DNA from: Bacillota bacterium
Lineage (GTDB): Bacteria > Bacillota > Clostridia > SK-Y3
Reading direction: 5' to 3'
Length of the DNA: 37,502 nt
NCBI GenBank assembly: GCA_022360955.1
Contig: JAKSBV010000270.1
Coordinates: 1 to 37,502, forward strand
The translations under genes were made by a program, and so were the position numbers. Positions 14,832 through 24,732 of the stretch are shown piece after piece (position 1 is the stretch's first letter; every line of letters begins with the position of its first letter). The notes under the pieces were generated by a model that saw only the letters and a program-made list of their open reading frames with translations, did no database searches and was not told the origin of the DNA.

Positions 14832-17800
14832 ATGACGAGTACAACAATATTAATCATCATCTATTTGGTTTCAGCGGCAGTCGCAATTTTCTTATTAAAT
14901 AGGTACGGTCTTAGAAGCAGTCGGGCAACCAGGAATGTATATGATGCATTGCTGAGTCCGGAGGCACTGGAAAAGCATGCTGTTGAAATTGCCAGAAATC
15001 ATACTGTTACGAAAGATAAACGTTCGGCCCGTTGGCTTCTTGCTCGGATGAACGATAATTATAGGTTTATAACGGAAGTGTATAAAAAGTTAAATGAGCA
15101 TGTAAACAATAAGAAAAGCACCGTAGCTGCTGCGGAGTGGCTGCTTGACAATTTTTATATTATAGAGCGGCAAGTGAAGGAAGTGCGGCAGAACCTTTCA
15201 AGAAAAAATTACGGGAAACTGCCTGTCTTACACGAAGGATCACTGCAAGGATATCCCAGAGTATATGCTATTGCGTTGGAGCTGGTGGCACATACCGACG
15301 GCAGTTTTGATGATAAAGTACTTATTGGGTTTATTAAAGCGTATCAATCGGAGCGTTTGCTTTGTACGGCGGAATTGTGGGCACTGGCAATGATGATCCG
15401 CATTGCTTTAATCGAAAACATTCGGAGAATTTGTGAAAAGATCAATGAATCCCAGGATCAGTTAGTGAAAGGGCAAGAACTGGTAAGCCTCATATTATCC
15501 AAAATAGATGAGCCCTCCGAAATGCTGCTGCAGCGTGCAAAAGAGAAAATGAAAGGCATTGATAAACTACATTCTTCCTATGCCGAATATGTATTGCAAA
15601 AATTGAAAAAGGAAGGACATAAGGTTGTTCCCATTGTACATTATGTGGATGAAAAATTGGTGGGACAGGATACCACGGCGGAAAAAATAATCCGGCAGGA
15701 GCATCAGAATCAGGCAGTGATCCAGGTATCAATGGGAAATTCAATCACAAGCTTTCGTCTGATTGCTACACTGGACTGGTCGAAAATATTTGAGGCCTTG
15801 AGTCAGGTGGAAGAAATTCTGAGGCAAGATCCCGGCAATATCTATTTGCAGATGGATTTTGAGTCCAGGAATTACTATAGGAACCAGGTCGTTGACCTGG
15901 CCGAAAAAATGAAAACAAGTGAAACGAAGGTGGCAAAGAGAGCGGTAGAATGTGCAAAGGCCTATACAGAACAAGAGCATTCTGAACCTTCGGAAGAAAA
16001 CGAGCGATTCAAACATATAGGATACTATCTGCTGGGACAAGGAAAAGAAACGATAAAAGCAAAAATGGGTTATCGGCCAAGGGGCCTTCAAAAAATAGTG
16101 CAATTCGGGACAAAACACACGGCAGCAATATATTTGTGGTCTATCGCCGCGATTACATTGGGCATTACGGCCTGTTTCGTTTACTATGCAAGTCAAACAT
16201 CATTTAGTCTGGGATTAGTCCTGTTGGCAGGTCTGGCAGTGTTTATTCCCGCCAGTGATATAGCCGTATCCCTCTTGAATTGGTTGATTACGCATTTTTA
16301 TCGTGCATCTATACTGCCCAAATTAGAACTCAAGGAAGGGATTCCGGAAGCATATAGGACAATGGTAGTGATCCCGACCCTTTTGCCTAACGCTCAGCGT
16401 GTAGAGGCGTTATTAAAGCAGTTAGAGGTATATTATCTTGCGAACCGAGAAGAAAATCTGTACTTCGGTATTGTGGGAGATTTTAAAGATGCAGCGCAAA
16501 AAGACATGCCGGAGGACGAAAAAATTATCCGTACGGCTATTACGGGCATCAGTGCGTTGAATATGCGCTATAAGCAAGGAGAAGAAGATATTTTTTTCTT
16601 TTTTCACAGACATAGACAGTATAACGAAATGCAGGATAAATGGATGGGATGGGAACGTAAAAGGGGGGCATTGGTAGAGTTTAACGATTTGTTAAGAGGC
16701 AGCCAGGATACCGGATTTTCCATTACCGCAGGAGACCTGTCGCTGCTTACCGATATGAGATATGTTATCACGATTGATGCGGATACCAAATTGACGATGG
16801 GTACGGCCAAAAAGATGATCGGTACGTTAGGACATCCCCTCAACCGCCCTATTATCGATAAAAGCTTGGGACGGGTGGTTGAAGGCTACGGGCTGATCCA
16901 ACCCCGTATCGGTGTAGATATTGAGAGTGCCAATCGATCACTTTTTGCACGTATTTTTGCAGGGCAAGGCGGTATTGATGTCTATACCACAGCTGTTTCA
17001 GATGTTTATCAGGATCTTTTCAGTGAGGGTATCTTTACCGGAAAAGGTATTTATGATGTGGATGTTTTCAGGCAAGCTTTACAAAATACCATTCCCGACA
17101 ATACCGTATTAAGCCATGATTTGCTGGAAGGGTCTTATATCAGGGTCGGCCTTGCGACGGATGTAGAATTTATCGACGGATATCCCGCCAGATATAATGC
17201 GTATATGGAAAGAATGCATAGATGGATAAGGGGAGATTGGCAGCTTATCCCATGGTTGTTTTCAGAGGTTAAAAACCGACAGGGCGCATGGGTCAAAAAT
17301 CCTTTGTCCGCCATCTCAAAGTGGAAAATCATAGATAATTTGAGAAGAAGCTTAATTGCCCCTGCACTGATGGTCTTAATTGCCCTCGGATTTAGCGTAT
17401 TGCCCGGCAGCAGTTTGGTATGGCTTTTATTTGCAGTGCTTACGCTGGCATTTACCCTTTTGACCAGCACGATTGATGCCGCTTTAGCCAAAAACTACCG
17501 TTTTTACAGGGAAAAATGCCACGCAACGATTATTTGCGGTGTGAGGGCTGTTGTTTATCAGGTTGGCTTGCTGTTTATTTTTTTGCCGTATCGGGCATAT
17601 ATCTTATCCGATGCCATATTCAGGACCTTAGGCCGGGTCTTCTTTACCAAGAAGAATATGTTGGAATGGGTTACGGCTGCCGATGTAGAAAAGCGTTTGC
17701 AGAATGATGTCCGGAGTTTTTGGAAGAGAATGTGGGTATGTGTGCCAATGGGAGCAGTAGTGCTTGGATTGGCCGTTTTATTCTCAACGGATACGTGGCC

Positions 17801-20800
17801 GGCAGCCGGTTTGTTGTTTGTTATATGGAGTGCATCGCCTTATGTTGCCTTTCAAGTGAGTCAATTGGATGAAGAAGGTTTGCCGGCCGTTTCTTCAGCG
17901 GACAGGCAGGCATTAAGACGACTTGCCAGAAAAACATGGAGATATTTTGAAGATTTTGTAGGCGTGCAGGATAATTATCTGCCGCCGGACAACTACCAGG
18001 AAGATCCGCCCAATGGGATTGCACACAGAACATCGCCTACCAATATAGGGATGCTGTTGGTCTCGGTTTTAGCAGCAAGAGACTTTGGATATATAGGGAT
18101 GATCGAAATGGCGGAACAACTGAAAAATACGTTATCGACAGTACAAAAGATGGAAAAGTGGAAAGGCCATCTTTACAATTGGTATGATACCCGTACGCTG
18201 GAACCTTTAAGACCGATATTTGTTTCTACGGTAGACAGCGGCAACTTTGTAGGATATCTTATGACACTGAAACAGGGATTGAAAGAGTATTTGGAGAGGC
18301 CGATTGTAGAAGTAAACCTGTTTTTAGGATTAAGAGATACCATCAAACTCTTATTGGAAGAAGAAAGCGATATCGCATTAGATATGAAGTCTCTTGAAGA
18401 CTTTATCGGCAACAAGCAGGTATGCGTATCGGAATGGAAAAAACTTTTGGAATCGTTATCCCATAGGGTTGGGCAGCAGAGAATTCAAACCGATTCTTGG
18501 TGGAAGCTGAAAGTGTCCAATATGTTGGATGCTTTCCGGAGAGATCTGAATCTGTTGATGCAGTGGCTCCCTGTTGTTGAAAAGCTGCCCGGGCCGGTTT
18601 CGGAGCCGGAAAACATTGATGGGGAAATATTAGCGAGAATCAAGGATAGCCTTCATGCACTTGACACCCCTATGTCTTTAGAGGGATTAAAGGTTCAATA
18701 TCCGAAAACAATTGGTGTTATGGACGAACTGACGGCTGAAATCAAAGCAATGAGGGAAAAAGCCGGTCAAGCTGCACAAGGCACGAATGATGAAATGCTG
18801 GAATGGATAAACGCATTCAAGGAAGCGGTTGAACAATCCTGTCAGCAGACAAATAGGGTTTTGCAGCAATATGAAGAGTTAATGGACATGGTGGAAGCCT
18901 TCGTCGATCAAACGGAATTTGCACCTTTATTTGACGAGAAACGCCAATTGTTTGCCATTGCCTACAACATTGAGAAGGATCGATTGACTAAATCCTACTA
19001 TGATTTGCTTGCCTCCGAAGCAAGGCAAACGAGCTTTATCGCCATTGCAAAAAGGGAGGTTGATCAAAAGCATTGGTTTAAGCTGGGCCGCAATCTGACT
19101 GTGGAAGAAGGATATAAGGGATTGGTTTCCTGGACCGGGACGATGTTTGAATATTTGATGCCGTTGTTAATCATGCGGAATTACAAAAATACACTTTGGG
19201 ATGAAACCTATTGGTTTGTCATAAGGAGCCAAAAGAAATACGGCAAACAGCGTCATGTGCCATGGGGTACGTCGGAGTCAGGGTATTATGCTTTTGACAT
19301 TAACCTTAATTACCAGTATAAGGCCTTGGGCGTTCCGGGATTGGGGCTGAAAAGGGGTTTGATTCACGATATGGTGGTAGCGCCCTATGCAACAGTGCTG
19401 GCGATAATGGTCGATCCGGTGAGTGCGGTGCGCAATATCCAAAGACTGGAAAAAGCCGGGATAGATGGACCTTACGGTTTGTACGAGGCTATCGACTATA
19501 CGCCTCAAAGGCTAACCTATCAACAAACAAGCGGAATTGTAAAAAGTTTTATGGTGCATCATCAGGGGATGAGTTTGGTAGCTTTGAATAACTACTTGTA
19601 CAATAATATCATGCAGCATCGTTTTCATGCCGACCCAATTGTGAAGTCGGCAGAATCCCTATTACAAGAAAGAGTGCCGACCCATGTTATCCTAACCAAA
19701 GACAACAAAGAAAAAGTGAGACCGCTCAAGCCGGTAGCAAAAGAGCATGAGGATTTTGTCAAAGCTTTGGGTATACCCGATTCACCGGTTCCCCAAGCCC
19801 ATATACTTTCCAACAATTCCTATGCGGTGATGGTGACGGACAGCGGATCGGGATACAGTAAAAATCAAGAAACAATGGTGAGCAGATGGAGAGAACACGC
19901 GCTGCCGGGAAATTCCGGTATGTTCTTTTATATACGCAATGTGGATAAGCATACGGTGTGGTCGGCTGCCTATGCCCCCTATTATAAAGCGGCGGAAAAA
20001 TATAAGGTGATTTTTACACCGGACAAGGTAGATTATATACGTAAGGACGGGAGTATCGATACGCATACACAGATTGTGGTTTCTGCGGAGGATAATACGG
20101 AGATTAGATGTGTTTCACTGATCAACCACGGACAGCAAGCGGCGACGCTGGAAATTACAAGCTACTTTGAAGTTGTTTTGACATCACAGCAAGGCGACCT
20201 GGCCCATCCTGCTTTTAGCAATCTGTTTGTCCGTACCGAATTTATCTCCGAGTATAACGGTCTGCTGGCGAATCGTCGTCCCAGAGAAGAGGGGAAAGAG
20301 GAAACTTGGGCGGTTCACACGATTTTAGTGGAAGGGGATCAAGTTGGTGACATACAGTATGAGACAGATCGGTCAAAATTCATCGGACGCGGGAGAAATC
20401 TTTCCAATCCTATGGCAATGGATATGGACCATCCTCTGTCCGATACGGTAGGCGCCGTCTTAGATCCTGTTATGAGTTTGAGGGCCAGAGTGACCGTAGA
20501 GCCCGGGCAAAAAGCGCGTGTTTCATATATTACGGGAATCGGTAATAGTCGTGAAGACGTACTGAAACTGTTACAAAAATACCAGCATACGACGAAGATA
20601 GAACGTACTTTTGAACTCGCGTGGACACGTGCTCAGGTGGAGTCCAGATATCTAGGACTGAAGGCCGGTGAAAAAGATATATACGAACAGATGATGTCAC
20701 AAATTTTGTTCTTAAATCCTTTACGGAGGAAAAGAGAAAAGGTTATTGCGCTTAATAAGAAAGGGCAGTCCGGATTGTGGTCCTATGGCATATCCGGTGA

Positions 20801-23645
20801 TATGCCGATTGTGCTTGTAAGTATTGCAAAAATTGATGAAATCGATATCCTGCGGCAGCTTTTGAAAGCACATGAGTATTGGCGAATGAAAGGATTAACG
20901 GTGGATTTGGTTGTCATTAATGAAGATGAAGGAAGCTATACGCAGCCTTTACAGGACCTTATCCGCGATACCGTTTCTGCCAGCCATGCCCGTGATCTGC
21001 AGGACAGGCCCGGCGGAGTCTTTGTAAGACCCGGCAAAACAATACCGGAAGAAGATAAGATATTGTTATTGACTGTTGCCCGTATTGTGTTAAGCGGGGA
21101 TGGCGGCACGTTAGATTCACAGGTCAGACTTGAAGCGGAACAAAAAGGGCTGCCGAATATGAAAGAATGGAAGCAGTTGCCCGGTGATTACAGACCCCAA
21201 AGAAAAGAACCGGAGGCATTGCACTTTGACAACAGCTGGGGCGGATTCAGCAAAGACGGGACAGAGTATGTTATAAAGCTTAAAGAAGGCCAGCATACAC
21301 CGGCTCCTTGGAGCAATGTCATATCCAATCATCGATTTGGTTTCCTTGTAACCGAATCGGGAGGAGGCTATACATGGGCTAAGAACAGCAGAGAGAACAA
21401 GATTACCCCATGGTCTAACGATGCGGTAAGCGACCCGGCCGGAGAGGTGTTTTTTCTGAGAGATGAACAAACCGGTGAAGTATGGTCCGTGACACCCCTG
21501 CCTATTCGAGAACCGGAACCTTATATCATCAGGCATGGGTATGGGTATTCCGTTTTTGAGCACAACAGCCATGGCATTGATCAACAGCTGACGATGTTTG
21601 TAAATCGGCAGGAACCGGTTAAGATTTGTATCCTAAAGTTAAGGAACGACTGCGAACAATCCAGAACCTTGACGGCCACTTATTATATAAGACCGGTGCT
21701 GGGGGTGAGCGATCATTTTACCGCACAATATATTAGGACAAAAATACACCCGAATCAGCAAACGCTGTTAATAGAAAACGGTTTTAATACGGATTTTGCA
21801 GATAGAATGGCTTTTATGGATGTTTCGGAGGAACATCGCACTTTTACGGGAGACAGAAGGGAATTCTTCGGCCAAAATACAGAACCGGGCATACCGGTTG
21901 CCTTAAAGCGTGAAGGACTTTCAAACCGGATTGGCGCCGGATATGATCCTTGTGCTGCAATGCAGGTCAGTGTAGCATTGGAGGCAGGAGAGGAAAAGGA
22001 AGTGGTTTTTCTACTGGGCCAAAGTAAAGATATGAACGAAATTGCCTCCATCTGTAAAGAATACAAGACCGGAGGCGCGGCACGCAAGGCTTTGGAAGAA
22101 GTAAAAGCCTTTTGGAAGGATATGCTGGGAACGGTGAAAGTAAAGACGCCTGATGTTTCCATGAATTTTATGCTCAACGGATGGTTAATGTATCAAGCGC
22201 TGTCCTGTAGAATATGGGCGAGGTCGGCATTTTATCAATCCGGTGGCGCCTATGGGTTCAGAGATCAATTGCAGGATGTCATGACAATGATTTATGCGGT
22301 ACCGGAGATTATCTACAGCCAAATATTGAGACATGCTGCACAGCAATTCGTGGAAGGAGATGTCCAGCACTGGTGGCATCCGGTCGAAAATGTAGAAAGC
22401 GGGAAAGGCGATAAAGGCATACGGACAAAGTTTTCCGATGACTTGGTATGGCTGCCCTATGTTGTTGCAGACTATATTGAAACCACCCAGGACTTTAAAG
22501 TGCTGGAACAGGAAATCGGCTATATTGAAGATGAGCCTCTAGGGGAAGATATAGATGAGAGGTACGGCATACCCCGGCAATCGGAGGAAAAATCATCCGT
22601 ATATGAGCATTGTATTCGCGCTATTGAACGTGCATTAAAGTTCGGAGAGCACGGCATTCCGTTAATGGGTTCCGGAGACTGGAACGACGGGATGAGTACG
22701 GTAGGGAACAAAGGCAAGGGAGAAAGTGTGTGGTTAGGCTGGTTCCTATATAATACGTTGATGCGATTCATTCCCATATGTGAAGTACGGCAGGATGATG
22801 AAAGAGCACAGCGATATCAAAAAATTTCCAGGGAAATAGCTGAGGCCATAGAACAAAATGCCTGGGATGGAAGCTGGTATCGAAGGGCCTACTTTGACGA
22901 CGGGACACCGATGGGTTCCGCACAGAACTCCGAGTGTAAGATTGACTCCCTGGCACAGTCGTGGGCGGTTATTTCCGAAGCCGGTGATCCGAAGCGGGTG
23001 AAGGAAGCCATGGAAGCCTTGGAACACTATCTGGTAAAGAGAGATGAAGGATTAATCATGCTGCTGACACCGGCTTTTGATAAAGGTGAACTGAAACCGG
23101 GCTATATAAAAGGGTATGTACCCGGCGTAAGGGAGAATGGAGGTCAGTATACCCATGCGGCCATATGGGTTGTATTGGCTTTTGCCAAAATGGGTGACGG
23201 AGATAAAGCATGGGAATTGTACAATCTTATCAATCCGATTAACCATGCCAGAACGCCTATGGAAGCGGCGAGATATAAGGTGGAACCCTATGTGATGGCG
23301 GCCGATGTCTATGCCGTTCATCCCAACATCGGCAGGGGCGGCTGGACATGGTATACCGGAGCGGCCGGATGGATGTATCGGGTAGGGGTAGAGCATATTT
23401 TGGGCTTGAAGAAGAGGGGAGAGCAGCTCATCATCGATCCCTGCATTCCGAAAGCCTGGAGTGAGTTCGGCATACAATATGGGTACCGGAATACCAAATA
23501 TGTCATTAGCATTCACAATGATGCCGGCGTGAATAAAGGAGTTAAAAGCGTAAGCGTGGATGGCAAAGCCATGGAGGATAAGGTGGTAACATTGCTGAAT
23601 GACGGTAAAAAGCATCAGGTGAAGGTTGTGATGGGAGAAGAATAG
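14832..23645 (+). CDS. Cyclic beta-1,2-glucan synthase-like multidomain enzyme (GT84 + GH189/DUF3131 + GH94)
   Basis: A single 2,937-residue membrane protein with the layout of NdvB/ChvB-type synthases, which build and cyclise beta-1,2-glucan from UDP-glucose. A first helix lies at residues 5-22, and membrane segments near 433-490. The glycosyltransferase region holds TIDADTKL (DxD-type, about 646-653) and RMHRWIRGDWQ (about 794-804). Further membrane helices run from 840 to 1005. A glucoamylase-like DUF3131 region (the cyclisation domain, family GH189) spans about 1045-1590, with PPNGIAHRTSPTN and MVHHQGMSL. The GH94 part follows with two beta-sandwich segments (about 1657 and 2160), GGAYGFRDQLQD (about 2471) and GSGDWNDGMS (about 2612) with the catalytic Asp, which should trim chains by phosphorolysis. 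The size is normal for the family (about 2,800-2,900). GGGGGAG precedes the ATG. The product could be linear or another beta-glucan. Confidence 0.88.
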   Translation: MTSTTILIIIYLVSAAVAIFLLNRYGLRSSRATRNVYDALLSPEALEKHAVEIARNHTVTKDKRSARWLLARMNDNYRFITEVYKKLNEHVNNKKSTVAAAEWLLDNFYIIERQVKEVRQNLSRKNYGKLPVLHEGSLQGYPRVYAIALELVAHTDGSFDDKVLIGFIKAYQSERLLCTAELWALAMMIRIALIENIRRICEKINESQDQLVKGQELVSLILSKIDEPSEMLLQRAKEKMKGIDKLHSSYAEYVLQKLKKEGHKVVPIVHYVDEKLVGQDTTAEKIIRQEHQNQAVIQVSMGNSITSFRLIATLDWSKIFEALSQVEEILRQDPGNIYLQMDFESRNYYRNQVVDLAEKMKTSETKVAKRAVECAKAYTEQEHSEPSEENERFKHIGYYLLGQGKETIKAKMGYRPRGLQKIVQFGTKHTAAIYLWSIAAITLGITACFVYYASQTSFSLGLVLLAGLAVFIPASDIAVSLLNWLITHFYRASILPKLELKEGIPEAYRTMVVIPTLLPNAQRVEALLKQLEVYYLANREENLYFGIVGDFKDAAQKDMPEDEKIIRTAITGISALNMRYKQGEEDIFFFFHRHRQYNEMQDKWMGWERKRGALVEFNDLLRGSQDTGFSITAGDLSLLTDMRYVITIDADTKLTMGTAKKMIGTLGHPLNRPIIDKSLGRVVEGYGLIQPRIGVDIESANRSLFARIFAGQGGIDVYTTAVSDVYQDLFSEGIFTGKGIYDVDVFRQALQNTIPDNTVLSHDLLEGSYIRVGLATDVEFIDGYPARYNAYMERMHRWIRGDWQLIPWLFSEVKNRQGAWVKNPLSAISKWKIIDNLRRSLIAPALMVLIALGFSVLPGSSLVWLLFAVLTLAFTLLTSTIDAALAKNYRFYREKCHATIICGVRAVVYQVGLLFIFLPYRAYILSDAIFRTLGRVFFTKKNMLEWVTAADVEKRLQNDVRSFWKRMWVCVPMGAVVLGLAVLFSTDTWPAAGLLFVIWSASPYVAFQVSQLDEEGLPAVSSADRQALRRLARKTWRYFEDFVGVQDNYLPPDNYQEDPPNGIAHRTSPTNIGMLLVSVLAARDFGYIGMIEMAEQLKNTLSTVQKMEKWKGHLYNWYDTRTLEPLRPIFVSTVDSGNFVGYLMTLKQGLKEYLERPIVEVNLFLGLRDTIKLLLEEESDIALDMKSLEDFIGNKQVCVSEWKKLLESLSHRVGQQRIQTDSWWKLKVSNMLDAFRRDLNLLMQWLPVVEKLPGPVSEPENIDGEILARIKDSLHALDTPMSLEGLKVQYPKTIGVMDELTAEIKAMREKAGQAAQGTNDEMLEWINAFKEAVEQSCQQTNRVLQQYEELMDMVEAFVDQTEFAPLFDEKRQLFAIAYNIEKDRLTKSYYDLLASEARQTSFIAIAKREVDQKHWFKLGRNLTVEEGYKGLVSWTGTMFEYLMPLLIMRNYKNTLWDETYWFVIRSQKKYGKQRHVPWGTSESGYYAFDINLNYQYKALGVPGLGLKRGLIHDMVVAPYATVLAIMVDPVSAVRNIQRLEKAGIDGPYGLYEAIDYTPQRLTYQQTSGIVKSFMVHHQGMSLVALNNYLYNNIMQHRFHADPIVKSAESLLQERVPTHVILTKDNKEKVRPLKPVAKEHEDFVKALGIPDSPVPQAHILSNNSYAVMVTDSGSGYSKNQETMVSRWREHALPGNSGMFFYIRNVDKHTVWSAAYAPYYKAAEKYKVIFTPDKVDYIRKDGSIDTHTQIVVSAEDNTEIRCVSLINHGQQAATLEITSYFEVVLTSQQGDLAHPAFSNLFVRTEFISEYNGLLANRRPREEGKEETWAVHTILVEGDQVGDIQYETDRSKFIGRGRNLSNPMAMDMDHPLSDTVGAVLDPVMSLRARVTVEPGQKARVSYITGIGNSREDVLKLLQKYQHTTKIERTFELAWTRAQVESRYLGLKAGEKDIYEQMMSQILFLNPLRRKREKVIALNKKGQSGLWSYGISGDMPIVLVSIAKIDEIDILRQLLKAHEYWRMKGLTVDLVVINEDEGSYTQPLQDLIRDTVSASHARDLQDRPGGVFVRPGKTIPEEDKILLLTVARIVLSGDGGTLDSQVRLEAEQKGLPNMKEWKQLPGDYRPQRKEPEALHFDNSWGGFSKDGTEYVIKLKEGQHTPAPWSNVISNHRFGFLVTESGGGYTWAKNSRENKITPWSNDAVSDPAGEVFFLRDEQTGEVWSVTPLPIREPEPYIIRHGYGYSVFEHNSHGIDQQLTMFVNRQEPVKICILKLRNDCEQSRTLTATYYIRPVLGVSDHFTAQYIRTKIHPNQQTLLIENGFNTDFADRMAFMDVSEEHRTFTGDRREFFGQNTEPGIPVALKREGLSNRIGAGYDPCAAMQVSVALEAGEEKEVVFLLGQSKDMNEIASICKEYKTGGAARKALEEVKAFWKDMLGTVKVKTPDVSMNFMLNGWLMYQALSCRIWARSAFYQSGGAYGFRDQLQDVMTMIYAVPEIIYSQILRHAAQQFVEGDVQHWWHPVENVESGKGDKGIRTKFSDDLVWLPYVVADYIETTQDFKVLEQEIGYIEDEPLGEDIDERYGIPRQSEEKSSVYEHCIRAIERALKFGEHGIPLMGSGDWNDGMSTVGNKGKGESVWLGWFLYNTLMRFIPICEVRQDDERAQRYQKISREIAEAIEQNAWDGSWYRRAYFDDGTPMGSAQNSECKIDSLAQSWAVISEAGDPKRVKEAMEALEHYLVKRDEGLIMLLTPAFDKGELKPGYIKGYVPGVRENGGQYTHAAIWVVLAFAKMGDGDKAWELYNLINPINHARTPMEAARYKVEPYVMAADVYAVHPNIGRGGWTWYTGAAGWMYRVGVEHILGLKKRGEQLIIDPCIPKAWSEFGIQYGYRNTKYVISIHNDAGVNKGVKSVSVDGKAMEDKVVTLLNDGKKHQVKVVMGEE

Positions 23646-23660
23646 GTGAAAAACCAAATA

Positions 23661-23720
23661 GAACCCAAACAGGGGACGGTCCTTCGTTCTAGAACGAAGG
23701 ACCGTCCCCTGTTTGGGTTC
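23661..23720. repeat. Perfect 60-bp palindrome (copy 1)
   Basis: Two perfect 30-base arms meet at a central TCTAGA with no loop. The core AACAGGGGACGGT...CTTCGTTCT is shared with the palindrome at 24677-24732; the outer 7 or so bases (GAACCCA/TGGGTTC) are palindromic but not shared. It begins 15 bases after the synthase stop and would act as a transcript-ending or protecting hairpin. It resembles REP-type palindromes. Confidence 0.85.
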
Positions 23721-23729
23721 CGCTGTAAT

Positions 23730-23752
23730 CAAAAAGTCAATGGAACTTTTTG
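23730..23752 (+). terminator. Small T-rich hairpin after the palindrome
   Basis: CAAAAAGT pairs with ACTTTTTG around a 7-base loop. The stem itself is A/T-rich, so termination would be weak on its own, but it follows the 60-bp palindrome by nine bases. Confidence 0.35.
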
Positions 23753-23883
23753 CTAATTGTGACGTCTAATGATTGCTATGTTCTAAAGTGTAAAAATTAT
23801 TATCTAAAAGGGGAAAAGCGGATTGAAATAAAACCGGCTGGCGCACATCCGTGGATGTTAGTCCCGACTACAAGGAGGTTAAG

Positions 23884-24681
23884 ATGTTAAAGCAAGCTTT
23901 AAAAAAAAGAAATTTAATGATAATCGGAGTGCTTCTAATCGCATTTGCGATGATATCCTCTTGGCTTGAACCTTTCATGAAACAAGAAGACAACCCTTTT
24001 TCAGTGATAAAAGGCATTGTACAACTTCATATACGTAATACTAAAATCGTTGAATACGATAAATTGGAAATATATAAACAGTATGTAACAAAAACACAAG
24101 ACGGAAACGAGCCAATTATATCATTAATGAATAAGAATGGCTGGCTATTTGTGGAACAAGCTGGCGGAGGATATATTTTTGAAAAAAATGGAGTAAAGGA
24201 TGTTGTCAGCAGCAGACAATTTACGAGACGCTATAGACTGTGGAATGTACCAAAAGCAGAGTTTGGAATATATCTGTTAAAAGACAGTGCTATTTCGCGA
24301 AATGAAGCGTTAACACTTACATTATCAGAGATTGTTATAGAGCAGGAGCCATTAATAGGTATTAAGGATTTAGTTTCTTATCATTGGTCGGATCATAGCT
24401 TTGTTTTAACGGAAGAAGCTAAAAAGAGAATTCTTAAAAGAGATGACTTACATGAAAGACCCTTTGTTGTAGTTGCCGATAACCATTATATGTATGTGGG
24501 CATCTTTACATCTGGGGTATGGTCATGGATTTTTCCCAATCCCGTCATTTATCTTGTGGAAGATAGATTAAATAAGATAGAAAGAGCATACGGACCAAAA
24601 GAGTCTATAAATGGAGAAGATCCTAGAGATAATGAAGTAATAAAACAAGTTTTAGAAGAACATGGGAAAATAAATCAGTAA
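23884..24681 (+). CDS. Membrane-anchored orphan protein, unknown function
   Basis: A 265-residue protein that I do not recognise. The N-terminus is basic (KQALKKRN) and followed by one hydrophobic segment (LMIIGVLLIAFAMISSWL, about residues 13-30), a signal anchor. The rest is a predicted extracellular mixed alpha/beta domain with no known catalytic motif; GWLFVEQAGGGYIFEKNG and VVVADNHYMYVGIF are the clearest strands. AAGGAGGT lies 5 bases before the ATG at 23884, which is preferred over the upstream in-frame ATG at 23851. The gene is bracketed by two perfect palindromes, and its TAA stop lies inside the second one. It is more A+T-rich than the synthase gene. The setting suggests an accessory cassette. 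Confidence 0.72.
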   Translation: MLKQALKKRNLMIIGVLLIAFAMISSWLEPFMKQEDNPFSVIKGIVQLHIRNTKIVEYDKLEIYKQYVTKTQDGNEPIISLMNKNGWLFVEQAGGGYIFEKNGVKDVVSSRQFTRRYRLWNVPKAEFGIYLLKDSAISRNEALTLTLSEIVIEQEPLIGIKDLVSYHWSDHSFVLTEEAKKRILKRDDLHERPFVVVADNHYMYVGIFTSGVWSWIFPNPVIYLVEDRLNKIERAYGPKESINGEDPRDNEVIKQVLEEHGKINQ

Positions 24682-24732
24682 AACAGGGGACGGTTCTTCG
24701 TTCTAGAACGAAGAACCGTCCCCTGTTTTACT
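24677..24732. repeat. Perfect 56-bp palindrome (copy 2) containing both stop codons
   Basis: Two perfect 28-base arms meet at TCTAGA. The core matches the palindrome at 23661-23720 except for a paired change (GGTTCTT/AAGAACC here, GGTCCTT/AAGGACC there), so both arms changed together. The outer arm AGTAAAACAGG puts TAA at 24679-24681, which ends the plus-strand orphan, and its mirror image at 24730-24728 ends the minus-strand XRE gene. It probably also serves as a bidirectional terminator. Confidence 0.85.

Noticed and set aside
14648-14860. 70-residue open frame on the minus strand before the synthase
   Set aside because: It lies wholly across the structured leader and the synthase start; the frame is a by-product of the complementary arms.
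21117-21584. 155-residue antisense frame within the synthase
   Set aside because: It is opposite conserved GH94 coding sequence, with no initiation signal.
23052-23732. 226-residue open frame on the minus strand opposite the end of the synthase gene
   Set aside because: It is antisense to the conserved GH94 domain and has no RBS or protein-family pattern; an effect of codon bias.
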